Source: Desulfocucumis palustris
Lineage (GTDB): Bacteria; Bacillota; Desulfotomaculia; Desulfotomaculales; Desulfocucumaceae
DNA: 64,000 nt
Assembly: GCF_002933875.1 (NCBI RefSeq)
Contig: NZ_BFAV01000150.1
Span: 62,001 to 126,000 of the forward strand
Direction: 5' to 3'
Shown here: positions 17,459 through 25,279 of the stretch, in pieces
How the letters are laid out: each line of letters starts with the position of its first letter
Numbering within the stretch: the stretch's first letter is position 1
Made by a program: the position numbers and the translations under genes
Notes under the pieces: model-generated
Databases searched by the model: none
What the model was told of the DNA's origin: nothing
Seen by the model: only the letters and a program-made list of their open reading frames with translations

Positions 17459-18570
17459 TTTACCCATTGGGGCGCGGCACCCCCCGAAGCATTCAAGTCA
17501 GCCGACATTTTCAGGAGTTTCTTCCCCTCCCGGGCCAGCCACCTGATTTCATTGGCCACCACGGAAATCTCTATCAAGGCGTGAATATAATAGCTGCCGG
17601 CAAGCCTGGGCTGCCATTCCTCAATTGCCTCCCTCAGTTCTTCCCAAAGCTCCTCGCTGATTCTCTCCTGGTCCACGGAAATTTTTTCGCAAATTGAAGT
17701 CCGCAGCTTTTTATTTACCCTTTCAATAGTGGCACAGCCATTTTTTAAAATCTCCAACATATAATTATATTCGCCGCTAATGGGAGGGGCTCCGGCTTTT
17801 ATGCGCCTTTCAAGCCTGTAAGGCAATAATTGGTAAATTTGATCGGCCTTTTCCCTGAGGGAGTCATTATAAATTAATAATCTTTCCGCCACAACAAACC
17901 AATCATTTGGATCGATTAAATCGTACCCGTCCCCGAAACTTTTCTTCTCGCTCCTATAATATTCCGCGATAACCCGGCATTCTTCGTTTAGTTTGACAAC
18001 CTCCTTTCTCTTTTGTTCCGGAAGCGGTATTTCTTCGTTATCCAGTCTTATAAAATCATGAACGGCCCGGCAAAAATAATCCACCGAGCTCTCGTTGCAC
18101 CGGCGTAACTTTTCCACAAAAGCATAACCATATTTCGGCGGCCACAGGATGGCGTTAACTGTCATTGCCACAAAAAGACCGATAAAAATCACAAAGGACC
18201 TGCTGTAAGCGTGCTCTAAAAACTGGCTGGCCGGGGAACTTAAAACAAATAAAGCCGCCACTATGCCCATTAATATTCCGCCTTGCAGCTTGAGTCTGGT
18301 GTATAGGACTATTATGCAAACTGTCACCGCACCCATGATAAAAGGATTTGCCCCCAGAACATACCCGGCCGCAAGGCCCAGACTAACACCTATGATATGG
18401 ATAATAACCTGCTCTTTAGCTTTTTTAAGGGTTAAATACAACGTTGGCTGCATATTGGCCACCGCGGACACAGCCCCAAAAAGCGCCGGCTCCAGGTTGA
18501 ATATTTTACATAAATACATTGTAATAATTACCGCAATTCCAGTTTTAATTATCCTGGTTCCCACTTTCAT
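17455..18570 (-). CDS. Aromatic acid exporter (ArAE/FUSC-like) family protein
   Basis: 371 residues. The first about 150 residues form six membrane helices starting RIIKTGIAVIITMYLCKIF, including the family's PALFGAVSAVANMQPTLYLTLKKAKEQ motif. The remaining about 220 residues form a charged, helical cytosolic domain. Members of this family export aromatic carboxylic acids or similar compounds. Upstream lies an unusual structured leader with its own terminator, so expression may be controlled by attenuation. Substrate unknown. Confidence 0.8.
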   Translation of the reverse strand: MKVGTRIIKTGIAVIITMYLCKIFNLEPALFGAVSAVANMQPTLYLTLKKAKEQVIIHIIGVSLGLAAGYVLGANPFIMGAVTVCIIVLYTRLKLQGGILMGIVAALFVLSSPASQFLEHAYSRSFVIFIGLFVAMTVNAILWPPKYGYAFVEKLRRCNESSVDYFCRAVHDFIRLDNEEIPLPEQKRKEVVKLNEECRVIAEYYRSEKKSFGDGYDLIDPNDWFVVAERLLIYNDSLREKADQIYQLLPYRLERRIKAGAPPISGEYNYMLEILKNGCATIERVNKKLRTSICEKISVDQERISEELWEELREAIEEWQPRLAGSYYIHALIEISVVANEIRWLAREGKKLLKMSADLNASGGAAPQWVN

Positions 18571-18599
18571 TTACAGACCCCCGCAAAGTAATAAGGAAT

Positions 18600-18700
18600 A
18601 ATAAAAGAAGCCGCCGGGAACAGTTCCTTGAAAACTGCTCAGGCAGGCTTCATTGCCTGTGTCCGGTAGTATTTAACACGCCACAGGGCGTTAACCGGGC
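18600..18700 (-). ncRNA. Structured leader with terminator upstream of the exporter gene (candidate attenuator or riboswitch)
   Basis: In the RNA of the minus strand, a first hairpin domain (18663-18698: CCGGT/ACCGG, TTAA/TTAA, CGCC/GGCG) is followed by two competing pairings. One is AGGCA with TGCCT (18641-18645 and 18654-18658). The other is a terminator stem GAAGCC..GGC / GCC.GGCTTC (18607-18615 and 18642-18651) with an inner CAGTT/AACTG and a TTTTATTATT tail. The terminator ends 30 nt before the exporter start codon. It matches no riboswitch class that I recognise. Confidence 0.5.
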
Positions 18701-18883
18701 AGTTAATTTAATAAATCATATAATACCCAATCATAAAAATAATGGCAAGCATAAATATTCAGGCTGTTAGCGAGATAATACCGCCGATCTAAATTTTTAA
18801 ACGTGGCAACCCACGGGTATTTCCTGTTATAATACACATGGTATGCTCGCTTAAAAGAAATGCTGCGGGAGGTGCGTATAATT

Positions 18884-19279
18884 TTGCTGGTTCAGCTGGA
18901 ATCTTCCCTGACCTGTTTTTTAACCGGTTTATTGATTATTTTATTTACCATTTTTATTTTCACCCGGGTCACCAAATACAACGACTGGAAAGAGATAGCG
19001 GAGGGCAATACCGCCGCCGCCCTGGCCCTGGGGGGAAAAGTGCTGGGCGTGGCCAATATCATCCGTTTCTCGGTGCTCAGCAGCACCGGCGCGGCTGAGA
19101 CTATTATCTGGGGACTTACCGGCTCGGTGCTGTTAATACTTGTATATTTGCTATTTGAGTGGTTAACACCCAAATTAAACGTCAACCGGGAAATTGCTTC
19201 CGGCAATACGGCCGTGGGGCTGTTGTCCATGGTTTTTTCGGTGGCCGCCAGTTTTGTCATAGGCGCCAGCATATCTTAA
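18884..19279 (+). CDS. DUF350 membrane protein
   Basis: About 131 residues made of two similar halves, each with two membrane helices. The half-signatures EIAEGNTAAALALGGKVLGVANIIR and EIASGNTAVGLLSMVFSVA are typical of DUF350. It is commonly found near PspA, DUF4178 and polyamine genes in envelope-stress loci. TTG at 18884 is favoured because GGGAGGTG lies upstream; ATG at 18860 is the alternative. PspA follows 250 bp downstream. Confidence 0.85.
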   Translation: MLVQLESSLTCFLTGLLIILFTIFIFTRVTKYNDWKEIAEGNTAAALALGGKVLGVANIIRFSVLSSTGAAETIIWGLTGSVLLILVYLLFEWLTPKLNVNREIASGNTAVGLLSMVFSVAASFVIGASIS

Positions 19280-19298
19280 GGGGCCAATCTGAGTTTTT

Positions 19299-19328
19299 TG
19301 CGACAGCCGAGAACCGTCCCCTGTCGCA
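19299..19328. repeat. REP-like hairpin, copy 1
   Basis: TGCGACAG / CTGTCGCA stem (8 bp) with the loop CCGAGAACCGTCCC. It shares the core AGAACCGTCCCCTG with the hairpin at 31414-31458. This resembles REP elements mobilised by RAYT transposases. No transposase is nearby. Confidence 0.65.
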
Positions 19329-19357
19329 GTTGAAAGAAGGAGCTTTATCGCGATTGA

Positions 19358-19527
19358 GCGTTATTTTCGCAGAGCGAAAATACTACCCTGACCAGGCAAA
19401 TCAACCCGGGTCTGCGTTACCTGAAAGCGGCCGGCACGGAGTTTGTGTTTTACCCGGGTAAGATATATTATTACCGCAACCAGATTCCCCGGCCGGGGCA
19501 AATAAAAAACAGGGGGAGATTGATTAA
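19358..19527 (+). other. Possible C-terminal gene remnant without a start
   Basis: One frame opened by a stop at about 19357 reads protein-like sequence including NPGLRYLKAAGTEF and YPGKIYYYRNQIPRPGQ but has no start codon and runs into the PspA start. It directly follows the REP-like hairpin. It could be the tail of a gene between DUF350 and PspA that was lost. No family was recognised. Confidence 0.2.
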
Positions 19528-20202
19528 ATGGGATTTATTAAAAAATTCAAGGACCTGCTGGAGGCCAACCTGAACGATTTGCTCAATAAAGCCGAAGATC
19601 CCGAAAAAATGCTAAATCTGTATATAGAAAAGGCTACTGAGGAATTAAAGGATTTCAACGTACAGGTTAACAGGGCAGTTGCGGATGAGCTGCTGCTAAA
19701 ACAAAAGATGGAAGCCGCGGAAAAGGAAATCACCTCCTGGATGACCCAGGCCAAAGTGGCAATCCAGCAAAACAGGGATGATCTGGCCAAAATTGCCCTG
19801 GACAGAAAGCAAACCGCCGAAAAAACCCTGGAAGACCTTAAAATTCAATTAACTGAACAGCAAACCGCCGTTGCGGAACTGCGGGAAAATTACAGGCTGC
19901 TGGATGAAAAGCTAAGTAAAGCCAGGGCTGAAAAGGACGCCCTGATAATGCGGCAGCGCCGGGCCCAGGCCATGAAACAGGCCGGGGAAGCGGTAAAGGA
20001 AGTTGCCAGCAGCAGTGCCCTGGGCGACTTTGACCGGATGAAGGACAAAGTGGCAAGAATGGAGGCGGAGGCAAGGGCTACCAGCCTGTCTCTCAACAAC
20101 ACCGTGGAAGACGAGTTTGAGAATTTAAAAAAGGAAGCCCAAAAACAGTCTGTGGAGGACGAACTTGCAAGAATGAAGGCAGAGCTGTCTAAAAAGGACT
20201 GA
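19528..20202 (+). CDS. PspA/IM30 (ESCRT-III-like) membrane-stress protein
   Basis: 224 residues, long coiled coil throughout. It begins MGFIKKFKDLLEANLNDLLNKAEDP (in parts), the amphipathic N-terminal helix and first hairpin that bind membranes, and ends with charged helices. PspA-family proteins polymerise on and repair damaged inner membrane. AGGGGGAG precedes the ATG. A secreted protein gene follows 7 bp later, indicating an operon. Confidence 0.93.
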   Translation: MGFIKKFKDLLEANLNDLLNKAEDPEKMLNLYIEKATEELKDFNVQVNRAVADELLLKQKMEAAEKEITSWMTQAKVAIQQNRDDLAKIALDRKQTAEKTLEDLKIQLTEQQTAVAELRENYRLLDEKLSKARAEKDALIMRQRRAQAMKQAGEAVKEVASSSALGDFDRMKDKVARMEAEARATSLSLNNTVEDEFENLKKEAQKQSVEDELARMKAELSKKD

Positions 20203-20209
20203 TAGAGAT

Positions 20210-20929
20210 TTGCTAAAATTTAAAAAGTCAATCACACTGTGCATATTATCAATTTTTATCCTTTCCCTGCTGGCCGGTCCGGCGCTGGCCAAGGGGGCCA
20301 AGGGAGGCTTCTCCGGCGGGGGGCGAAAAAGCTTTTCCAGCAGTGCCAAGGGATACTCCAGCAGCAGTAAATCCGGCGGCTTCTTCAGCGACTTCTCCCA
20401 GGGCAGCAAGCCGTCCGGCAGCGCCTCCGGGGATGGCGCAGTAAAAACAACCCCCTCCGCCCCGGCTGACTCCCCGGGAGGGGGCACAAGTTCATACGGA
20501 AAAGGTTATACCACTTCGGAAGGCGGGGGATTTTCCACCCCCCGCCAAAACAGCCCGCCTACCCTGTACAGTGATTACAATACGGGAAAGCAGGGCTATT
20601 CCACAGGCAAAACCTCCTATGGCACCGGCACCGGCTCCTATTCCGGCAGCTGGAACAGGGAGACCTACTCCACCGGCGGGCTGGATAAATACCCGTCCAA
20701 ATCCCCGGTGGGCATTTTCGGCTCGCCGCCCAGGCCGCCGTATTATTACCACAACTATTACTGGGGGCTGCCCTGGATGGCACACTTATTCTTTCAGCCC
20801 AACTATTACTACACCCCCTGGGGCTACCATTTCTTTGCCCCCAGGCTGCTTAGCTGGATAATACTGCTTTTTGTTGTGGGCGGTGTAATCATTTTCATTA
20901 AAAACAAAAGGCTTTTGCGTCATAATTAA
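20210..20929 (+). CDS. Exported Gly/Ser/Tyr-rich protein with C-terminal membrane anchor
   Basis: 239 residues. A signal peptide (LCILSIFILSLLAGPALA) is followed by a low-complexity stretch rich in Gly, Ser, Lys, Thr and Tyr, then a Tyr/Pro/Trp-rich patch (PPYYYHNYYWGLPW), a membrane helix (WIILLFVVGGVIIFI) and a short basic tail. The design resembles small surface proteins coupled to PspA operons. It starts with TTG right after the pspA stop. No domain was recognised. Confidence 0.65.
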   Translation: MLKFKKSITLCILSIFILSLLAGPALAKGAKGGFSGGGRKSFSSSAKGYSSSSKSGGFFSDFSQGSKPSGSASGDGAVKTTPSAPADSPGGGTSSYGKGYTTSEGGGFSTPRQNSPPTLYSDYNTGKQGYSTGKTSYGTGTGSYSGSWNRETYSTGGLDKYPSKSPVGIFGSPPRPPYYYHNYYWGLPWMAHLFFQPNYYYTPWGYHFFAPRLLSWIILLFVVGGVIIFIKNKRLLRHN

Positions 20930-20955
20930 ATTACCCCGGCCGGAGGTGAACTTTA

Positions 20956-21141
20956 TTGGAATTTTTAAATGGAAAGCGTGTCTTCATCCGCAGGGACGGT
21001 GAGGAAAACGGCTTTGACGGCGTGGTTACCCAAATTAAGGGCAAGTGGATATATGTGGCGGTGGCGGACCCTGACCCCGTGGGATTTGACGGTATTTGGG
21101 TGAATACCGATTTGCAAAGGGAAATAGCGGTTTTAAAGTAA
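20956..21141 (+). CDS. Small conserved-looking protein, unknown function
   Basis: 61 residues, soluble, strand-rich (VFIRRDGEENGF, GVVTQIKGKWIYVAV). The TTG start follows a strong GGAGGTGA at the right distance. It is 27 bp after the exported protein and may be the last gene of the PspA operon. It could be a small SH3-like fold. Not recognised. Confidence 0.6.
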   Translation: MEFLNGKRVFIRRDGEENGFDGVVTQIKGKWIYVAVADPDPVGFDGIWVNTDLQREIAVLK

Positions 21142-21165
21142 GGACGAAAATTTTCCCGGGGCGCC

Positions 21166-21194
21166 TTGCAGGCCGCCGATCTTTTGTATATAAT
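21166..21194 (+). promoter_or_regulatory. Strong vegetative promoter of the mutS2-like leader
   Basis: TTGCAG (21166-21171), a 17-bp spacer and a perfect TATAAT (21189-21194). Transcription would begin near 21201, about 345 nt before the next start codon. Confidence 0.75.
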
Positions 21195-21200
21195 AGCAAC

Positions 21201-21513
21201 AATATTGGTAATGGGAGTTTGACAGTATGTCCGGGGTTGTTCTTAACTAGCCAATTTTATATTGGACCGCTGGGGCGGGCCTGAAGAAAATGCTAAAACC
21301 CCCAAGGGTTTGTTTTGTTGCGGGTTTCTTCGGGTGCTGGTTAAGGATACACGGGCTTTAAGTCAATTAACGCGGATAGAAATGCCGTGCCGGTGTGGCG
21401 CGGCATTTTTGCGCCTTCCTCTCCTTTCCGGAGGGAATAGGCTGACAGGTATTTAAAGGTTGACTTTTTTATAAGGCCATAAACGGATGTGTATCCGTTT
21501 ATGGCCTTTTTTA
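21201..21513 (+). ncRNA. Structured leader or small RNA with two intrinsic terminators
   Basis: Between the promoter and the MutS2-like gene lie a small hairpin (CCAAT/ATTGG near 21251-21265), a short GGGTTT-type hairpin, and a terminator-like hairpin AAATGCCG/CGGCATTT with T5 (21380-21410). A 16-bp perfect hairpin AAGGCCATAAACGGAT and complement with T6 (21473-21513) ends 31 nt before the gene. Either a stand-alone small RNA or an attenuating leader. No T-box or known riboswitch motif was seen. Confidence 0.5.
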
Positions 21514-21544
21514 TATCCAAATACTCGAAAGGGGATTTAATAAA

Positions 21545-23500
21545 ATGCACAAAGAATCCATGGCAACCTTGGAATTTAACAAAATTAAGGAAAAGCTGGC
21601 TGACTTCGCGGTCTCAGCCAGGGGAAAGAAAATGCTGGGAGAACTGGAGCCCTCCATTTATAAACCGGTGATAGAAAACCGGCAGGCGGAAACCACCGAG
21701 GCCCGGGCCATCCTGGACCAGTACTCCAGCATACCGCTGCACAGCCTCACGGGAATAGAAGCCCTGCTGGAAAAGCCGGGCAAGGGAATGACCCTGGCCC
21801 CGGAAGAACTGGAATTGCTCAGGGGTTTTCTGGAAGAGTGCAAAAGATTAAAATATTTTCTCAAAGAAAAACAGCATATAGCCCCCATGGTGTGCTCCTA
21901 CTCCCTGTCCATTGACGAACTGGCCGCCCTGGCGGACGAAATAAGGCGGTGCATCCGGGCCGGCCTGGTGGATGATAAGGCCAGCCCCCAGCTGGCTAAA
22001 ATCCGTAAAAAGATAACCATCCTTGAAGACCGGATAAAAAGCAAGGTGGAGGACATTATTAAATCCCCCGCCTACAGGCCCTTCCTGCAGGAAAGCCTGG
22101 TCAGCATCCGGCAGGGGCGTTATGTGATCCCGGTAAAAAGCGAGTGCCGCAGGAATATCGGCGGCCAGGTGCTGGACACATCCTCCAGCGGCTCCACCGT
22201 GTACATCGAGCCCCTGGAGGTATCCCGGCTTCAGGATGAACTCAATCTCCTGGGGCTGCAGGAGGAAAAAGAAGTTTTCAGGGTGCTGTCCGCCTTAACG
22301 GAGCTGGTTAACAGCTGCCTTCAGCAGTTGTCGGTGAACCTTGAAACCATGGCGCAGCTGGACTACGCCTTTGCCAAGGGAAAATTGAGCAAGGCCCTGG
22401 GGGGAAAGAGGGTCAAGGTCAACCATGACAGGGCGATTAACATTGTTGGGGGCAGGCACCCGCTCCTGGGCGCCTCCGCCGTGCCGCTCAGTGTGAGCCT
22501 GGGAGGCGAAAACCGGGCGCTGGTAATCACCGGCCCCAATACCGGGGGAAAAACCGTGGCGTTAAAAACGGTGGGACTGCTGACGCTGATGGTGCAGGCC
22601 GGACTGCACCCGCCGGTGGAGGAGGGCAGCGAATTCGGCATATTTGAAGATGTTCTGGCGGATATAGGAGACGGCCAGAGCATAGAACAGTCCCTCAGCA
22701 CCTTCTCGTCCCATATACGCAATATCATTAACATTCTGCGGCAGGCCGGCAAAGGCACCCTGGTGCTGCTGGACGAACTGGGAGCGGGCACGGATCCCCA
22801 GGAAGGCACCGGTCTCGCCATCACTGTGCTGGAAAGTCTTCACCAGGCCGGAGCCACTCTGCTGGTCACTTCCCATTACAGTGAAATTAAAACCTTCGCC
22901 GCGAAAACACCCGGCTTTACCCTGGGCTGCATGGAATTCGACCTTGAGACCCTGCAGCCGCTATACCGGCTCAGGCTGGGGCAGGCCGGGGAGAGCAACG
23001 CGCTGCTGATAGCCCTGCGGCTGGGGATGGACAGGAAACTTATTGAAAGGGCCCATGAAATAACTTATAAAGAGCGCAAGGAATACCAGACAGTCCAGTC
23101 CGTTTCCGCCCCCGGAGAAGAAGCCCCGGAACAGGAAAAACCGGAGCAGCCCCGCCATCTGGAGCTGGGCGGCAAAATTGAAAAAGCCCGGCGGCTTAAA
23201 GAGCATAAAGCCATGTGTACCTTTAAGGTGGGGGACTGTGTCTTTATCAGCGGCATGGGGCGCACCGGAATAGTTTATGAAGAGATCAACAGCAAGGGGG
23301 AAGTTGGTGTGATGGTGCTGAAGCGAAAGCTGAAAGTCAACCATAAGAGACTATCCCTGCATGTGGAGGCCGAAAAGCTATACCCCGAAAACTATGATCT
23401 GGACATCGTGCTGGAAACCAAAGAAAATAGGAAAAAACGTAAAATAATGAGCAAAAGGCACGTTAAAGGCCTGACCATAACTTCCACAGACAACCGGTGA
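21545..23500 (+). CDS. MutS2-like ATPase lacking the Smr nuclease domain
   Basis: 651 residues. The N-terminal half is the helical core and clamp (NKIKEKLADFA, RQGRYVIPVKSE, DTSSSGSTVYIEP), typical of MutS2. The ATPase has Walker A GPNTGGKT, DIGDGQSIEQSLSTFSSH, and Walker B LLDELGAGTDPQEGT. The tail is about 130 residues of charged linker and a KOW-like patch (FKVGDCVFISGMGRTG), with no Smr domain, which makes it shorter than the usual about 780. MutS2 acts on recombination intermediates or collided ribosomes; the Smr-less form probably keeps only the ATPase clamp function. It is preceded by a long leader. Confidence 0.88.
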   Translation: MHKESMATLEFNKIKEKLADFAVSARGKKMLGELEPSIYKPVIENRQAETTEARAILDQYSSIPLHSLTGIEALLEKPGKGMTLAPEELELLRGFLEECKRLKYFLKEKQHIAPMVCSYSLSIDELAALADEIRRCIRAGLVDDKASPQLAKIRKKITILEDRIKSKVEDIIKSPAYRPFLQESLVSIRQGRYVIPVKSECRRNIGGQVLDTSSSGSTVYIEPLEVSRLQDELNLLGLQEEKEVFRVLSALTELVNSCLQQLSVNLETMAQLDYAFAKGKLSKALGGKRVKVNHDRAINIVGGRHPLLGASAVPLSVSLGGENRALVITGPNTGGKTVALKTVGLLTLMVQAGLHPPVEEGSEFGIFEDVLADIGDGQSIEQSLSTFSSHIRNIINILRQAGKGTLVLLDELGAGTDPQEGTGLAITVLESLHQAGATLLVTSHYSEIKTFAAKTPGFTLGCMEFDLETLQPLYRLRLGQAGESNALLIALRLGMDRKLIERAHEITYKERKEYQTVQSVSAPGEEAPEQEKPEQPRHLELGGKIEKARRLKEHKAMCTFKVGDCVFISGMGRTGIVYEEINSKGEVGVMVLKRKLKVNHKRLSLHVEAEKLYPENYDLDIVLETKENRKKRKIMSKRHVKGLTITSTDNR

Positions 23501-23573
23501 ATACTTTTCCGGGCGACTCCCGGGTCATTTCTTTTTGGAGGCGAGTCCGCTCCCGGCCTCCTAAAGTACCTGG

Positions 23574-23602
23574 CAGACCGCCGTAAATGGCGGTCTGTTT
23601 TT
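23574..23602 (+). terminator. Terminator after the MutS2-like gene
   Basis: CAGACCGCC-GTAAAT-GGCGGTCTG followed by TTTTT. Confidence 0.85.
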
Positions 23603-23738
23603 ATGCTTGTAAATTAAGTTGCAATAAAAAATTTCTCAAACAGGAAAATGTCGGAATGTAGCGAATTAAATAAAATATTGTCAAATGTTTGTGTTCAATC
23701 TCTTCGACTCAAATAACAAGCTTAAGGTAAATTCATTT

Positions 23739-24293
23739 ATGATAAAATTGATTTCAAGTATTTTACTGAAAATAATGGGCTGGCAAACAACCGGCGGTAT
23801 ACCGCCGGAAATTAAGAAATGCGTTATTGTGGCGGCGCCTCACACAAGCAATCACGATTTTTATATTGCCAGGGCCGCCTGTTATAAAATGAACATTAAG
23901 GTGCATTACCTGATAAAAAAGGATTGGATGTTTTTTCCCCTGGGGCTTTTTTTTAAAGCCACCGGCGCCTTTGGGGTGGATAGAAAAAAGTCAAATAATA
24001 TGGTCAATGATATAGTGGAACTGTTCAGCAAATCGAAGGAATTAAAAATTTTAATCTCGCCCGAAGGCACCAGGAAAACGGTACGAAAGTGGAAAACAGG
24101 TTTTTATCATACCGCTTTGGGCGCTGACGTGCCCATTATTTTAAGTTATCTTGACTATAAAAAGAAGATTGCCTGTATCGGTCCGGTTCTTTATCCCACA
24201 GGCGATTTGGTCAAAGATATGCAGCCGGTGTTTGAATTCTACAGGGACATAACTCCCAGACATCCCCTGAACTACAATCTGGAAATAATATAA
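23739..24293 (+). CDS. PlsC-like 1-acyl-glycerol-3-phosphate acyltransferase family protein
   Basis: About 184 residues. The catalytic HTSNHD (Hx4D) lies near residue 35, followed by FGVDRKK and SPEGTRKTVRKWKTGFYHTAL, the acyl-acceptor phosphate site. It is short and probably peripheral to the membrane. It transfers acyl chains to a lyso-phospholipid or related alcohol. The ATG at 23739 is chosen because the conserved region begins soon after; the frame extends back to 23685 without a ribosome site. It stands alone and is convergent with the FCD regulator. Confidence 0.82.
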   Translation: MIKLISSILLKIMGWQTTGGIPPEIKKCVIVAAPHTSNHDFYIARAACYKMNIKVHYLIKKDWMFFPLGLFFKATGAFGVDRKKSNNMVNDIVELFSKSKELKILISPEGTRKTVRKWKTGFYHTALGADVPIILSYLDYKKKIACIGPVLYPTGDLVKDMQPVFEFYRDITPRHPLNYNLEII

Positions 24294-24316
24294 ATAAAGG
24301 CTCACCACAACAGCTT

Positions 24317-25048
24317 TTATATATTATCCTCCTGAGAACTCCAATATTTCTGCACGTCTGCTATGAGGCTTTCTATATGCTCCATCATGGCCCTTTCGGC
24401 TTCATCCGGGTCGCGTTCCTTAATGGCCTTTAAAACTTTGCCGTGCCCCACGGCCAATTTCCCCCCCACCTGGGTGCGGATGTATTCCAGTATGGGGGAG
24501 AGCTGGCCGTCATGCCTGATTAAATCCAGGGCCGCGGCCAGAACCCTGTTTTTTGCCGCGATGGCCACCAGCCTGTGAAATCTGACATCCTGTTCGGCGG
24601 TCATCTGCTTTTGGGCGGTATACTGCTCCTGTTCCCGTAAAACAGCTTCCAGCAGGCTTATTTCCATGTCAGTGGCGTGAAGGGCGGCCAGCCTGGCCAG
24701 TTCCCTTTCAATCGCCCGCCGGGCCACGAGTATGTCAATCAGATCTTCTTTTTTCTTTGTTTTTAATGTTTCTATAAAGCGGTTGCCATATTTTTGACGG
24801 TGCCTGGCACTCCTGAATTCCTGCAGTTTGTCCCTGCCGCCGGCGGATATTACACGTCCCTGGAAACCCAACTTTATGGTAAGCTGCTTCCTGTCCATTT
24901 CGCTGAGTATACGCCCCACCGTGGCCTCGCTTACCTCCAGGCCCCTTTCGTTTAAGAGCTGGCTTAATTGGCCGGAGCCCAGCGGCTCCCCTGCTTCTTC
25001 AAGTATGGATAATATTTCAAACTCCTGTTTTTCTCTTTCAGCCGGCAT
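24317..25048 (-). CDS. Transcriptional regulator with winged helix (NrpR/HTH_12-type) and FCD sensor domain
   Basis: 243 residues. Residues 1-75 form a winged helix of the NrpR/RNase R type (FEILSILEEAGEPLGSGQLSQ, EVSEATVGRILSEMDR) rather than the GntR helix-turn-helix usual with FCD. Residues 90-235 are the all-helical FCD ligand domain (VARRAIERELARLAALHA, FHRLVAIAAKNRVL, GHGKVLKAIKERDPDEAERAMMEHIE), whose Asp/His residues bind a metal and a carboxylate or amino acid. It lies at the end of the mutase cluster and is its likely regulator. The ATG at 25048 follows GGAGTGA. Confidence 0.83.
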   Translation of the reverse strand: MPAEREKQEFEILSILEEAGEPLGSGQLSQLLNERGLEVSEATVGRILSEMDRKQLTIKLGFQGRVISAGGRDKLQEFRSARHRQKYGNRFIETLKTKKKEDLIDILVARRAIERELARLAALHATDMEISLLEAVLREQEQYTAQKQMTAEQDVRFHRLVAIAAKNRVLAAALDLIRHDGQLSPILEYIRTQVGGKLAVGHGKVLKAIKERDPDEAERAMMEHIESLIADVQKYWSSQEDNI

Positions 25049-25200
25049 GTAGATCACTCCAAATTATTACAAATATTATGCTGGATTTCTTGCTGTAAGC
25101 TTAAGATACATTATATACCAGTGTTTGTTTTTGTAACAGAACCGAACTGGATTGTCAAAGGGACGGCTGTCAACAGGGGCCGCGGGAATTCCGCGAAGAA

Positions 25201-25224
25201 GCGCCCCGGACCGTGCCGGGGCGC
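25201..25224. terminator. Terminator of the mutase/permease operon
   Basis: GCGCCCCGG-ACCGTG-CCGGGGCGC hairpin, 55 bp beyond the permease stop. Followed by TTCTT on the minus strand. Confidence 0.65.
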
Positions 25225-25279
25225 TTTGAGTTCGATAAACATCATGCGCACAAGCAGTCAAAAGCGTGTCCCCTTACTT

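Noticed and set aside
25076-25261. Small protein upstream of the permease terminator
   Set aside because: It overlaps the terminator and has no ribosome site.
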